64,000 bases of DNA from Plotosus lineatus (lineage: Eukaryota > Chordata > Actinopteri > Siluriformes > Plotosidae), in assembly GCA_024760905.1 (NCBI GenBank), contig CM045735.1, forward strand, positions 24,910,749-24,974,748, read 5' to 3'. How positions within the stretch are numbered: position 1 is the first letter of the stretch; each line of letters opens with the position of its first letter. Both the position numbers and the translations under genes were made by a program. The notes under the pieces were generated by a model that did not search any database, was not told the DNA's origin, and worked only from the letters and a program-made list of their open reading frames with translations. This document shows, piece after piece, positions 45,613-58,225 of this stretch.

Positions 45613-45766
45613 GAGCCAGAGTTTGGTCTGCATTGGTAACAACAAGTTGAATTTGTTTCCGGTGAGAGTTGGAGTCCACCAAGGCAATTTACCAGTCCAT
45701 CTATGTTCAGTGATAAAACGGCTGAAATGAGATTCTTTCACTGGGTGGTGGGGCTCTCCCTTAGAG

Positions 45767-45989
45767 CAGGGATTCCCAACCAGGGGTTCTTGCACTCCCT
45801 GCGAGTGCGAGACATTCCAGGGGGTGCGAGAAGCAGGGCTGTAATTTTTTAAATAAATATCTTCTTTTAATAAAGTTTAGTATGATTTCACATCCTTTAT
45901 CCTTGAACAAAGTATAAAATGTAGGGGGTGTGAGGTCAGAGCAAAATCTTTTTAGGGGTGCAGGAGTAAAAAAAGGTTGGGAACCACTT
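45767..45989 (+). mobile_element. hAT non-autonomous element in Rex3
   Basis: Left end CAGGGATTCCCAACC; complement of the right end AAGTGGTTCCCAACC. A perfect octamer CCTTAGAG flanks it (45759-45766 and 45990-45997). 223 bases, no coding capacity. It interrupts the Rex3 sequence 'gggctctcccttagag|aggca', which reads through when the insertion and one octamer are removed. Confidence 0.9.
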
Positions 45990-46680
45990 CCTTAGAGAGG
46001 CAATGAGAAGCTCAGCCATCCAGGGGTAGCTTGGAATCGAACTGCTGCTCCTCCGCATTAAGAGCCAGTTGAGGTGGCTTGGGCATCTGGTTAGAATGCC
46101 TACCGAATGCTTCCCTTGTGTGGTGTTCCAGTCATGTCTAACTGGGAAGAGACCCCAGGGTTGACCTAGAACATGCTGGAGGGATCATGTCTCTCGGCTG
46201 GTCTGGCAATGCCTTGGTGTCACCCAGGAAGAGCTGGAGAAAGTGACTGGGGGGGGGGACATCTCAACCTCATTGCTTAGGCTGCTGTCCCGTGACCCAA
46301 CCCTGGATTAAGTGGATGAAAATGAAGGTGAAGACAAAACCTGACATACTTGTGGCTGGTTCCAGGTAGTCACAGATCAGCATCTAGTTGGTGCCTGGCA
46401 GGATGTATCAATGGCTTGACCATGAGAGCCACAGAGCTGCTATCAATCTACAATAATAGCCATAATTCACAGAGTTCAGTAAAAGGCTGATTTTTGTCAG
46501 CTGTTTGCTGAGCAATAGTAACTAAAAAATACTGAAATGCACCCTGTAAATGCAAACTGAGTACTAGTAATCTGTTAAGTAGTCTTCAAAGGTTTGACCT
46601 TTGATCTCCTTTTTGAGAAGGTTTTTATACTGGGCAATGTGGAGGTCTCTCTCAATTTTGGTGTAATGTTTACTTCAGGG

Positions 46681-47019
46681 GTCAGTGGCGGCCTGGTGGT
46701 AAGGTACTACATCACTGATCTCAGGGTTGGGGGTTCAGGTCCCACTCTCAACAGGTTGTCACTGCCACCCCGTGCAACTAACTGGGTTATCAAAGGCTGG
46801 CCATGTCTCTCACTGTCTATGGTGACAGGCATTTAAAAGAACCATTGCTGACTTTTGACAAGAGTAGGCTGCATAGCCGTCAGGGTGTTTCTGCCCTGTG
46901 ATGGCCTGGCGAGCTGCCCAGGGTGTACTCTGACCTTGCCCAGAGTTGACTGAGATGGGCGCCAGCTTCCCCGTGACCCTAATTAGGATTAAGTGGTTCA
47001 TGAAATGAATGGATGAATT
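46681..47019 (+). mobile_element. SINE, full-length, L2-like tail
   Basis: Same family as 14183-14508: head 'ggtcagtggcggcctggtgg', B-box 'gggttcaggtccc', body 'catttaaaagaaccattgct', tail 'accctaattaggattaagtg' and GAATGGATGAA. Confidence 0.85.
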
Positions 47020-47029
47020 AATGTTTATT

Positions 47030-47345
47030 ATAGTGTGGTACGGTGTCATAGTGATTAGCACTTCCACCCCACAGCAAGGAGGTCTTGGGTCTTTAGCTCA
47101 GGTGTTTCTGTGTGGAGTGTGCACTTGGGTACTCAGGTTACCTACCACAGCCAAAACATGCAGACTTGGATAATTGGCTGTTTCAAATTGCCCCTAGGTG
47201 TGAGTGTAAGGTTGGGTGTGTGTTGTCCTGCAATGGCCTGATGAGCTGCTCAGGGTGTTCCTGCCCAGTGTTGAATGAGATGGGCTCCAGCCTGTTTGTG
47301 ACCCTTGTAGAGGATTAAGCAGTGTGGCAAATAAGTGAATGAGTG
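47030..47345 (+). mobile_element. tRNA-SINE, second type
   Basis: Head 'tggtacggtgtcatagtgat', body 'gtttctgtgtggagtgtgca' and 'aattggctgtttcaaattgc', tail 'gatgggctccagcctgtttg', 'aggattaagcagtgtggcaa' and 'ataagtgaatgagtg'. Confidence 0.75.
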
Positions 47346-47361
47346 TTTACTGCTAAGAGAC

Positions 47362-47545
47362 ATGGTGGAATTGTGTTTAGCACATCTGTTTCACAGAAAG
47401 AAGGTTCTGGGTTTGAGCCTGGGCTCAGCAATGTTTTTGAGTGGTGTGTGCATGTCCTCGCCATGATTGTGTGGGTTTTCTCCAGGTAGTCTGGTTTCCT
47501 CAAACCGTCCAAAGACACATTTACTATAACCAGATGTAAATTTAA
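47362..47545 (+). repeat. tRNA-SINE, second type, 3'-truncated
   Basis: Head 'catggtggaattgtgtttag', B-box 'ggtttgagcctggg', body 'gattgtgtgggttttctcca'. The tail is missing. Confidence 0.65.
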
Positions 47546-48962
<1,417 letters not shown>

Positions 48963-49210
48963 GTTCCGGGCAGCACAGTCGCAGAGTGTATAGCACATTT
49001 GCCTCATGCTTGCGTGGGATTTCTCTGGGTGCTCTCGCTTTCTTGCCACAGTTAAAAGACATGTACATTATACTTCCAAATTGCCCCAAAATGTGAGTGC
49101 ATGGTTGACCTGCAATGGTCAGATGACATCTGCAGTGTCAGATGAGATGGGGTCCAGCCTTCCTGTTACTCTAACAGGAGTAAATGGTGTGGCAAATGAG
49201 TGAATGATGA
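48963..49210 (+). mobile_element. tRNA-SINE, second type, internally decayed
   Basis: Head 'gggcagcacagtcgcagagt', then 'tagcacatttgcctcatgct', body 'attgccccaaaatgtgagtg', tail 'gatggggtccagccttcctg' and 'ggcaaatgagtgaatga'. Confidence 0.7.
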
Positions 49211-49286
49211 GACACTGTTCATGCTCCCAGACAATAATCACTCAGTTATGTGCTGAACTAAATACTTAAGCATACATTTATGACAG

Positions 49287-49637
49287 GCAGTGCTGGCCCA
49301 GTCGTAAAGTGCTGTACTGCTGATCCTAAGGTTAGGGGTTCAAGCCACTGCTGTTGGGAGTTCAAGTCACTGCTGTCCCCCGAGTGCAGCTAACTAACTG
49401 GGTTATCAAAGGCTGCCCATGTCTCTTACTGTCTATGGTGATAGGCATTTAAAAGAACCACTGCTGACTTTCGACAAGAGCAGGCTGCATAGCTGTCAGC
49501 GAGTTTCTGCCCTGCGATGGCCTGGCAAGCTGTCCAGGGTGAACTCTGCCCTCACCCAGAGATGGTTGAGATGGGCACCAGCCTAACTGTGAACCTAATT
49601 AGGATTAAGCGGTTCAGAAAATGAATGAATGAATGAA
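49287..49637 (+). mobile_element. SINE, full-length, L2-like tail
   Basis: Head 'ggcagtgctggcccagtcgt', B-box duplicated ('ggggttcaagccactgctgt' then 'ggagttcaagtcactgctgt'), body 'aaagaaccactgctgacttt', tail 'aacctaattaggattaagcg' and GAATGAATGAATG. The small duplication around the B-box is unique to this copy. Confidence 0.85.
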
Positions 49638-49730
49638 CATTTTATATGGCAAACATGACCTTTTACTTTGTCTCTCTTCGCTACACAGAAAAATGTGCAT
49701 GTGTGTGTGCATGTACTCGTGCGGGCGCGT

Positions 49731-49868
49731 GTGTGTGTGTGTGTGTGTGCCACTTTACAAATTGAAATTTAACTGCTAAAGTGAAATACAGTATAAACGA
49801 AAAAGTCTCATCTGTTCTTCCTGCTAGCCCTGCTCACATTGTGGTGGAAGAAAACTGCACAACAGTGT
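49731..49868 (+). repeat. (GT)n plus repeat shared with 33776-33990
   Basis: A short GT array and about 120 bases homologous to 33843-33990, including 'attgtggtggaagaaaactg'. Confidence 0.7.
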
Positions 49869-50578
49869 GTGCGTGTGCGTGTCACTCCTTAAATTTGACA
49901 TGAAACTTGGAGATTCTGGATTTGATCTTTGAAACAAACCTCAAGATAAATACTTTATGAATCGAGGCATGTATTATTAAGCCATACACCATATTCTCTG
50001 CCAAATTTTTAATTTTTTTCTCCCCAGAATGCTGTAATGACCCACCTCTCCCTGCAAACATGTCACTGAGTCACAAATATTTTAGAGGATTTTGAGATGT
50101 TTTAGAGAGCTGAACGATGCATGATGTTATTTAAGAATATAATATGAAATAAATTCTTCCTTCATCACACTATAATGGTAAATAAAATCTATATCGGCTG
50201 GGCAGAGCTGAGAGAGCTCTGAGTATCCTCATCATTTGGGAGCTGGAATTAAGGCAGAAAGGTAAAACTGTTATGAAGTGCACATGAACTGCTAATGGGG
50301 ACGAGTTGGAAGAAGTAATATGCGACAGAGGTACATAATGTGAAGTTTGCATGTGTTTATTATTCTGAAAGCTAATTCAAGTTCATAGCATTGGCACATG
50401 TACACTTGTGGCATCAGGGCTTATAAATAGAGCATCAGTCTACTGTCTTAGGAATGCGTGAATTTGATTTCTTAGTTTAATATACAGTGGTACCTCGACT
50501 TATGGGGGTACCTAATAACAATTTTTCCATGATACGAGCTTGAATCCCACCAAAAATCTGCCCTATTCAACTAGCAAA
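49869..50578. other. Intronic sequence and target repeat of the RTE insertion
   Basis: Nothing recognised up to about 50480. 50484-50578 starts 'cagtggtacctcgacttatg', the end of a known type of dispersed repeat, which continues at 53756-53820 on the other side of the RTE insertion. Confidence 0.5.
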
Positions 50579-50621
50579 TTTTTGACTTATGAACTTATTC
50601 TTTTTCTTCTGGGTTTTCCCT

Positions 50622-52605
50622 TCAGGGGTTGCCACGGTGAATCATCTGCCTCCATCTCACCCGATCTTTTGCATCTTCTCTTACTCCAACTACCTTCTTG
50701 TCCTTCTTCACCACATCCATAAACCTTCTCTTTGGTCTTCCTCTAAACCTTCTGCCTGGTAGTTCCAACCTCAGCATCTTACTACCAATATACTCACTAT
50801 CCCTCCTCTGTACATGTCCAAACCATCTCAATCTAGCCTCTCTGACTTTGTCTCTAAAACCTCTTACAAGTGCTGTCCCTCTGATGGACTCATTCCTGAT
50901 CCAATCCATCCTCGTTACTCCCAAAGAGAACCTCAACATTTTCATCTCTGCTTCCTCCAGCTCTGCCTCTTGTCTTTTGCTCAGGGCCACTGTTTCTAAA
51001 CCATACAACATCGCTGGCCTCAACACCATCTTGTACACTTTTCCTTTCATTGTTTCCAATACCTTCCTATTGCACATCACACCAGATACTTTTCTCCAAC
51101 CATTCCAACCTGCCTACACACTCTTCTTCACATCTTTTCCACACTCTCCATTGGTCTGAACTGTTGAGCCTAGGTACTTAAAATCATCCACCTTCATTAA
51201 CTCTGCTCCCTGTAACCTCACCGTTCCTCTTGGGTCCTTGTCGTTCACACACATGTATTCCGTTTTACTGCGGCTAACCTTCATTCCCCTCCTTTCCAGG
51301 GCATACCTCCACCGCTCTAGATTTTCCTGCAATTGTTCTCTGCTCTCACGACAGATCACAATGTCATCTGCAAATATCATAGTCCATGGAGATTCTTGTC
51401 TAACTTCGTCTGTCAACCTGTCCATCACCATTACAAACAAGAAGGGGCTCAGAGCTGACCCTTGATGCAGTCCCACCTCCACCTTAAACTCATCTGTTAC
51501 ACTGACAGCATACCTCACCACTGTCTTGCATCTCTCATACATGTCCTGCACCACTCTAACTTACTTCTCTGCCACTCCAGACTTCCTCATGCAATACCAC
51601 AGTTCTTCTATCGGCACCCTGTCATATGCTTTCTCCAGATCCACAAAGGCACAATGCAGCTCCCTCTGGCCTTCTCTGTGCTTCTTTATTAACATCCTCA
51701 AAGCAAACACTGCATCTGTGGTGATCTTTCTTGGCATGAAACCAAACTGTTGTTCACAAATGCTGACCTCTGACCTTAGTCTAGCTTCCACTATTCTTTC
51801 CCATAACTTCATCATATGGCTCATCAACTTTATCCCTCTGTAGTTGCCACAACTCTGCACGTCTCCCTTGTTCTTAAAAATGGGCACAGCACACTTCTCC
51901 TCTATTCCTCCAGCATCTGCTCACTCTCAAAGACCTTGTTGAATGTTTTTGTCAGAAAATCTACTGCTACCTCTCCTAGGCACTTCAATACCTCCACCGG
52001 TATGTCATCAGGACCAACTGCCTTTCCACTCTTCATCCTCTTCAATGCCCTCCTCACTTCACCCTTACTAATCTTTGCTACTTCCTGCTCCTCAATGGTT
52101 ACCTCTTCTACTCTTTTTTCTCTCTCATTTTCCTCATTCATCAGCTCTTCAAAGTACTCTTTCCATCTTCCCAGCACACTTCGGTCATCAGTCAATATAT
52201 TTCCCACTCTGTCCTTAATCACTCTAACTTGCTGCACGTCCTTCCCATCTCTATTTCTCTGCTGTGCCAATCTGTATAAATCATTTTCTCTCTACTTACT
52301 GTCCAACCTATCATACAAGTCATCATACGCCCTCTGTTTGGCCTTAGCCACTGCTACTTTCGCCTTACGCTGTGTCTCCTGTACTCCTGTTTACTCTCTA
52401 TGGTTCTCTCAATGTCCCACTTCTTCTTAGCTAACCTCTTCCTTTTTACACAATCCTGCACTTCCTCATTCCACCACCAAGTCTCCTTATCTACTGTCCT
52501 TACAGAGGACACACCAAGAACTCTCCTACCTGTCTCCCTGATCACATTAGCTGTAGTTCTCCAGTCACCTGGACGTACTTCCTGACCAATCAAGGCCTGT
52601 TTCAA
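50622..52605 (-). pseudogene. Reverse transcriptase of RTE copy F
   Basis: In minus-strand order: linker KETWWWNEEVQDCVKRKRLA (52354-52605), KSGKAVGPDDIPVEVLK (51902-52270), PIFKNKGDVQSCGNYRGIK through FVDLEKAYDRVPIEELWYC (51561-51887), GSALSPFLFVMVMDRL and MIFADDIVICRESREQ with the catalytic pair (51114-51554), and the C-terminal domain ending RRFRGRPKRRFMDVV...HRGNP (50622-51080). Four breaks (near 52300, 51890, 51557 and 51100) interrupt what was a single ORF, but every catalytic residue is kept. Confidence 0.88.
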
Positions 52606-53580
52606 CTCCTCCTTGAAGACAACATGAAACTCTTCCTTTTTCAGCTTCCACTACTTTGCCTTCCGCGTTGCCTTTGCCTTCTTCACCTTTCTCACCATCA
52701 GCATCATCCTACACACCACCATCCTATGCTGTTTGGCAACACCCTCGCCCACTACTACTTTGCAGTCACTAACTTCCTTCAAATTACATTGCCTAAACAA
52801 GGTGTAGTCTACCTGTGTGCTCCTACCTCTGCTTTTATAAGTCATTCTGTCTCTTCTGGAAGAAAGTATTCACCACAGCCATTTCCATCCTTTTTGGCAA
52901 AATTTATCAGCATCTGTTTTCCTGTCCTGGATACCAAACCTGTCCATCACTTCCTCGTCCCCTCTGTTGCCTGCACCAACATGTCCATTGAGGTCTGCTC
53001 CAATGACCACTCTTTCACTTCTGAGGCCACTCTGCATCACTTCATCTAACTCACTCCAGAATCTCTTCTTATCTTCTACCTTACATTCTGCCTATGGGGC
53101 ATAAACACTAACAACATTGAACATCACACCTTCAATTTCTAACTTCAGACTCATCACTCTGTCTGACACTCTTTTGACTTCTAGAACATTCCCGACGAAC
53201 CCCTCCTTCAAGATGACTCCTACTCCATTTCCCTTCCCTTCCACACCATGATAAACCAGCTTAAACCCTGCTCCTAAGCTTCTTGCCTTGCTACCTTTCC
53301 ACCTGGTCTCCTAAACACACATATGTCTACCTTCCTCCTCTGCATCATGTCAGCCAGCTGTCTACCTTTTCCTGTCATAGTTCCAACATTCAAAGTCCCT
53401 ACCTCGGTTCTAGACTCATGCCTTTCCTCTTCTCTCTCTGCCTATAGACATGCCTCCTGCCTCTCCTTCTTTGACCTCTCCTTCTTCGACCTCTCCTTAT
53501 TCAAACAACAGTAGTCCAATTTCCACCAGCATCCTGTTGGTTGACAGCACTGATGGCGGTCGTTGTTAACCTGGGCCTCG
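52606..53580 (-). pseudogene. Endonuclease of RTE copy F
   Basis: The minus strand holds decayed endonuclease blocks: 'ggaactatgacaggaaaagg' (GTMTGKG) near 53370, 'gtagacat..gtgtgtttagga', then 'ttggagcagacctcaatgga' (GADLNGH) near 53000, and the end 'gtagactacaccttgtttag' (VDYTLFRQCN) near 52800. Numerous frameshifts; only the piece at 52651-52845 is open for more than 60 codons. Confidence 0.75.
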
Positions 53581-53823
53581 ACTGATCCGATATGAAATTT
53601 GTACTGACGGTTCGCCTTCTGTATTTTGGCAAAAGTTTTACACCGGATGCACTTCCTGTTGCAACCCTCTGCATTTATCCGGGCTTGGGACCGGCGTGAG
53701 GATGAACACTTGTTTGTGCCACCTCTTCCAGGTGCATTTTTTTGACTTATGAACTCTGCAGGGGAAATGGCTTTTCCGGGCCAGTTAGCCTCGTATTCTC
53801 ATCCGCGCTCCAAGAACACCTTG

Positions 53824-54540
53824 TGTAGTTCTTCTCAATTATTTTCTGTGACACCCCCTATCAGAAGAAAAAAAGCATTTTACATCCTCCTAGTGCCCCG
53901 TGCACGACTATAAATAGTGTTTATAGTGGTCCCTCACTACTTTGTGCTTCAGTTTCTGCGGTGCATTGTGGGTTTTTCATAAATATTCATTGAAAAATAA
54001 AAAAGAAATTAAGGAAAAATAGTCAAAAAGTTAAGGAAAATTCTGCAAAACAAGGCCAATTATGCAAAAAAAAAAAAAAAAAACCCAAACAACTAAAAAC
54101 AAAAAACCAACCAAAAATCCCCCAACAAAACTACTTCCATTTTAATGTGCAGTGCGCATCTGAGTGTGTGTGCGCGCGCACACATCTGTATGTGTGTGTA
54201 TTTATATTTTATTTACATCTTACGCATTATTTTTTAATGTTTAATTGTTATTATAAGCATTCATAGCATTGAATATGTATTTATTGATATTACATACACA
54301 TATACATGTACGTATACGTCAGTCAGGAGGGGTCGATCCTACTCCGGAAATCAGCGTTCATGGTGGTGGTGGTGGTGGGGGGGGGGGGGGTTCGGTCCCC
54401 ATTAACCACGGAAAGTATGAGGTCCCTGTACTACACTTCATATTGTTTGCTCATTGCTTTTTCCCGACACCACAGCGTGACAATGAGAGCACCACTGCCA
54501 ACTACTGTAGTATGTTCCCCAGGGTCATAAACATCACAAT
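53824..54540 (+). mobile_element. hAT-type element, third copy, interrupted
   Basis: Left part 53824-53931 matches the start of 13666-14601 ('cttctcaattattttctgtg', 'agtgccccgtgcacgactat'), and 54431-54540 matches its distal part ('ctacacttcatattgtttgc', 'gacaatgagagcaccactgc'). The middle is displaced by a TA-flanked insertion. The right end is lost in a C-run and GT microsatellite. Confidence 0.65.
53934..54428 (+). mobile_element. TA-flanked MITE-like element inside the hAT copy
   Basis: Left end TAGTGGTCCCTCACTACTTT; complement of the right end CAGGGACCTCATACTTTCCG, an imperfect inverted pair. TA lies on both sides (53932-53933, 54429-54430). This suits the Tc1/mariner (pogo-like) superfamily. 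There is no coding sequence; the inside is AT-rich with GGT and G runs near 54362-54391. Confidence 0.6.
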
Positions 54541-54549
54541 CCCCCCCCC

Positions 54550-54582
<33 letters not shown>

Positions 54583-54784
54583 TGTGTGCATGCGCCCCTC
54601 GTCTCTACCGTGCGTCTGTGTGTGTGTGTGTGTGAGCTTATTAGCATGAACATGATAAAATATGACATTTAACATACAGTTTCTCTTGTTTATTCATGTT
54701 TCAGTATTATTTATTATTAATTATTATTAATGTTAATGTACATGTATTATTATGAAATATTTATTGTTTTTACATGTTAATCTT
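54541..54784. other. C-run, (GT)n and AT-rich spacer
   Basis: A poly-C run and two GT arrays (to about 54634), then AT-rich sequence rich in ATTATT. Confidence 0.7.
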
Positions 54785-55128
54785 TAAGATAAGATAAGAT
54801 ACAGCTTTATTAATCTCACAATGGAGAAATTCACTGTTACAGGCTCTTGAGGTACTATCAGTAGGGGGTGCAAAAATAGATACAAGTACAAACATACACA
54901 CATACATATATATGATATAAGTAAATAAATAAATAGATACATAAATAGTATAAATTACTAAACAATAAAAGAAAAGAATGGAGCAACTTTATAGACTGGC
55001 CTATATTAAAGTGTAATGTATCTGAGTGCAGAGTAGATGGGTTGATATGGTTCACAGTCAGTGGGGGAGATGTGGTTGGTTAAAGTGCGCTGGGTTTTAT
55101 TGCACATAACCGGTATTTTCACAGACAG

Positions 55129-57192
55129 TTACAAAGTGGCGTTGTACAGTCTGATAGCGGTGGGAATGAACGACCTGCGGTAGCGCTCCTTCCTGCACTG
55201 AGGATGCCTCAGTCGTCCACTGAAGGAGCTGCTTAGCTCCTCTACAGTCTGGTGCAGTGGGTGAGAGCTGTTGAACAGGATGGATGTGAGCTTTGCTACC
55301 ATCCTCCTCTCACTCACCTCCTCCACAGAGTCCAGTGGGCAGCCGAGGACAGAGCTGGCCCTCCTGACCAGCTTGTTCAGTCTCTTCCTGTCCCGCTCTG
55401 TGCTGCCCGGGGCCCAGCAGATGGCAGCGTAGAGGATTGCAGAGGCTACCACAGAGTCATAAAATGTCCTGAGCAGAGGTTCTGCATATGCCGAAGGACC
55501 TGAGTCTCCTCAGAAGGTGGAGGCGACTCTGGCCCTTCTTGTACAGGGCGTTGGTGTTGTGGGACCAGTCCAGTTTATTGTTAAGGTGAACACCCAGGTA
55601 CTTGAAACTGTCCACTGTCTCAATGTCCTGTTCCTGGATGTTCACTAGTAAATGTGTGTGTGTGTGTGTGTTTGAGTGCTTCTCCTGAAGTCGACCACCA
55701 TCTCCTTCGTCTTCCTAGTGTTCAAGCACAGGTGGTTGCGCTCACACCAGTCCACGAAGTCAACGATGACCGACCGGTACTCCAGCTCGTTCCCCTCTGA
55801 CACACGGCCCACGATGGCGGAGTCGTCCGAGAACTTCTGGAGGTGGCAGCTGTTTGTGTTATATATGAAGTCCGAGGTATAGATGTTAAAAAGGAAGGGT
55901 GAGAGGACGGTGCCCTGCGGTGCCCCGTGCTACAGACTACCACCTTTGACTTACAGCCCGCAGAGCCGCACGCACTGTGGACGGTTAGTAAGGTAGTCAA
56001 TAATCCAGGCAGCAAGATGCCCGTCCCACTCCCACGCCCTCCAGCTTCCCCGCAGGCGCGCTGGCCTGATGGTGTTGAAGGCGCTGGAGAAGTCAAAGAA
56101 CATGACCCTCACAGCGCTGCCGGCGATCTCCAGGTGGGTGAGTGCCCGCTGCAGAAGGTAGATGACGGCGTCTTCCCACTCCGATGTTGGGCCTGTAGGC
56201 AAACTGCAGCGGGTCTAGGGTGGGGCTCACCATAGAGCGGAGGTGTTCAAGGAGGAGCCTTTCCATGGTCTTAATGAGGTGGGAGGTCAGGGCGACAGGT
56301 CTGTAGTGGGCTGGTTCCTTCGCTTGTGCTGTTTTGGGAACCGGAACCACACAGGAGGTCTTCCAGAGGACTGGAACCTTCTCCAGGCTGAGGCTCAGGT
56401 TGTACAGGTAGCATAGTACCACACAGAGCTGGTCTGCGCAGGTCCTCAGCAGCCTGGGACTGATGCCATCAGGTCCTTCAGATTTCCTCTGATTTAGTCG
56501 CCTCAGCTGTCTCCTCACCTGGTCTGATGTGAGGGAGAGGGGGGCTGGGGTGGGCTGCAGAGGGAGGGGGATGTGTCTGTCGGGCTGTAGCAGTCAAGTG
56601 AAGTTGGCCTGGGGAGGGGGGAGGTGTCAGCTGGTCTGGAGACGTGTGAAGAGGGGAGGGGAACGGGGAGGGGTGCAGAGGGAGAATCAAACCTGTTGAA
56701 GTAGCAGTTTAGTTCATCCGCCCAGCGCTGGTCACCATCAGCTGTCCCTCTGACACTCTGCCCAAATCCAGACATGGTCTTTAGTCCTCTCCAGACGTCC
56801 CGCACGTTGTTCTGAGCCAGCTTCTCCTCCATCTTCTTCCCATAGTCCTTCTTTGCCTTCCTGATCCTCCACTGGAGCTCACGCTGGACCTTCTTCTGCT
56901 CCTCTCTGTCCCCCGAGATGAAAGCCCTCTTTTTCTGGTTCAGGAGGACTTTGAGCTCAGGGGTGACCCATGGGTGGTTGTTGGAGAAGCACCGTACCCT
57001 CCGTGTTGGCACAGTGCTGTCCACGCAGAAGTTCATGTAGTCAGTGATGCAGTGTGTGAGGCCGTCGATGTCATCACCAAAGGAGTTACAGAGCATGCTC
57101 CAGTCTGTGGTCTGGAAACAGTCCCTAAGCCTCTCGTTGGTCTCCTCGGTCCACACTTTCACAGACCTCTTCTGTGCTGGTCCCTTTCGCAC
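55129..57192 (-). pseudogene. L2-type linker and reverse transcriptase
   Basis: Order on the minus strand: linker (56515-57192) with KVWTEETNERLRDCFQTTDW, NNHPWVTPELKVLLNQKKRA and RADELNCYFNRFD-like WADELNCYFNRFD; fingers (56093-56518) with KSEGPDGISPRLLRTCADQL, VVPVPKTAQ, HYRPVALTSHLIKTMERLLL; palm start VMFFDFSSAFNTIRP (55951-56202); thumb ETVDSFKYLGVHLNNKLDW (55457-55645); and C-terminus SSVLGCPLDSVEEVSERRMV, RKERYRRSFIPTAIRLYN (55129-55452). The frame changes at each boundary. The catalytic ADD region between 55660 and 55720 appears deleted. Confidence 0.85.
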
Positions 57193-58000
57193 CCTGGGTG
57201 TGTATTGGGAGCAGGTAGACCAGGTTGTGGTCTGAGCGTCCCAGTGGGGAGGGGGAGGAGCTGTAAGCGTCCTTCACATTTGCATACAGTAAGTCCAGTG
57301 TTTTATTGTCTCTTGTGGCGCACTTCACGTGTGCGTGAACGTCGGAAGAGAGGCGGAGAGAGGCGTGGTTAAAGTCCCCGCTGATCAGAATCATGGCGCG
57401 GGGGTGACGAGTCTGTGTCTGATTAACGGCGCTGTGTAGACGCTCACACGCGGCCGCCGCATCAGCCGAGGGCGGAATGTACACGCAAAACACAATCACG
57501 TGTGAAAACTCCCTCGGTAGATAATATGGCCGCGCGCTTACCGCGAGCAGCTCCACGTCCCGCGTACACGTTTGCCGGGTGGCACCATCGTTCATTCACA
57601 TAGACCGCCACACCCCCTCCTTTCTTCTTACCGCTCTCCGTTACACTCCGATCTGCACGCGCGAGTGTAAATCCGTTAAGAGAAACCACAGAGTCCGGTG
57701 TGAGTTCATTCAGCCACGTCTCCGAGAAACACATGAGGCTGCAGTCCCGGTACTGCCTCTGCTGCCGGGTCAGCGCCGCCAGCTCCTCCGTCTTGTTGGC
57801 GATCGCGCGGACATTTCCCATGATGACAGAGGGAACACATGTCCTCCGCGTCTTTCGTCCCCCTCTGCAGCCTCTCCTTTTCCTCCGTATTACCAAAGGA
57901 ACAACGGGCTTTTCCGCGTGAAGGAGGGCGGGGGCGCGCAGGCCGAGGAGGGTCTCACGTGTGTAAGACCTGCGTTGCTCAGAGCCGTCGGTGAATGAGT
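57125..58000 (-). pseudogene. L2-type endonuclease
   Basis: Two overlapping frames. 57462-58226 holds the beginning: SVIMGNVRAIANKTEELAAL, SLMCFSETWLNELTPDS (catalytic Glu), GGGVAVYVNERWC. 57125-57595 continues with FSHVIVFCVYIPPSADA, RAMILISGDFNHASL (Asp-Asn motif), NKTLDLLYANVKDAY and LGRSDHNLVYLLP (terminal Ser-Asp-His). One frameshift near 57560 separates the halves. The domain would nick target DNA at insertion. Confidence 0.85.
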
Positions 58001-58225
58001 TTCCTGACGCCGATCCAAAAAGTGAAAATAAAAGTGCACAGAAGAACAAAAGCATCATGAAAGTATGTTTTCCAGATGCAGGATTGAAGAAAGAAAAATA
58101 AAATTTGAAAAAAGATAAAGAAACACGCCTATATACAATAGAAAAGAGAAAAAAAAGAAAAATAAACTGAAGAGCTCCTGTAACTGGCTGCAGGTCACCC
58201 GGCGCCATCTTGAAAATATTTTTCA

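Larger units (their letters stand above)
43332..46325 (+). mobile_element. Rex3-like LINE, plus strand, with two insertions
   Basis: From the 5' leader ('cccggacgtgggtcactggg') through endonuclease (TLGAWNVIS at about 43622; FFGTTNL/KRGWTLFHSGVAHG; GIFVAPRLGAHTLGFSPVDE; LIVLGDFVAHVGNDNVTW; STNHHLLVNWL), linker (VERWKEYFEDLLNPTSTLPM), the RT start (VPNYQGITVLSLLWN, GSRPGHSTLNQLS) and, after 45990, the C-terminal region and 3' UTR to 'gtggatgaaaatgaaggtga'. Many stops and frameshifts. It is interrupted at about 45386-45612 and at 45767-45989 by hAT-type sequences, and the catalytic palm is missing. Confidence 0.8.
50596..53738 (-). mobile_element. RTE-type LINE, copy F, near full length
   Basis: A 3.1-kb minus-strand insertion bounded by a perfect 17-base target duplication TTTTTGACTTATGAACT (50579-50595, 53739-53755). 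It has the 5' leader ('gtcgaggcccaggttaacaa'), endonuclease, RT and the 3' end 'ggcaacccctgaagggaaaa' plus GAAGAA, all co-linear with copies A-E. It is the reference copy for this family here. The subfamily (RTE-BovB, RTE-X or Expander-like) is not decided. Confidence 0.93.
54785..58225 (-). mobile_element. L2-type LINE, nearly full length
   Basis: Minus-strand element of 3.4 kb. The plus strand begins 'agataagataagatac', the complement of a GTATCTTATCTT-type tail, then the 3' UTR 'tttattaatctcacaatgga'. The coding region runs from about 58000 down to 55129. Protein blocks match the L2/Rex-Babar group that is very common in fish. GC content is clearly higher than in the neighbours. The 5' end is near 58225 ('cggcgccatcttgaaaa'). 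I found no clear target duplication. Confidence 0.85.
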
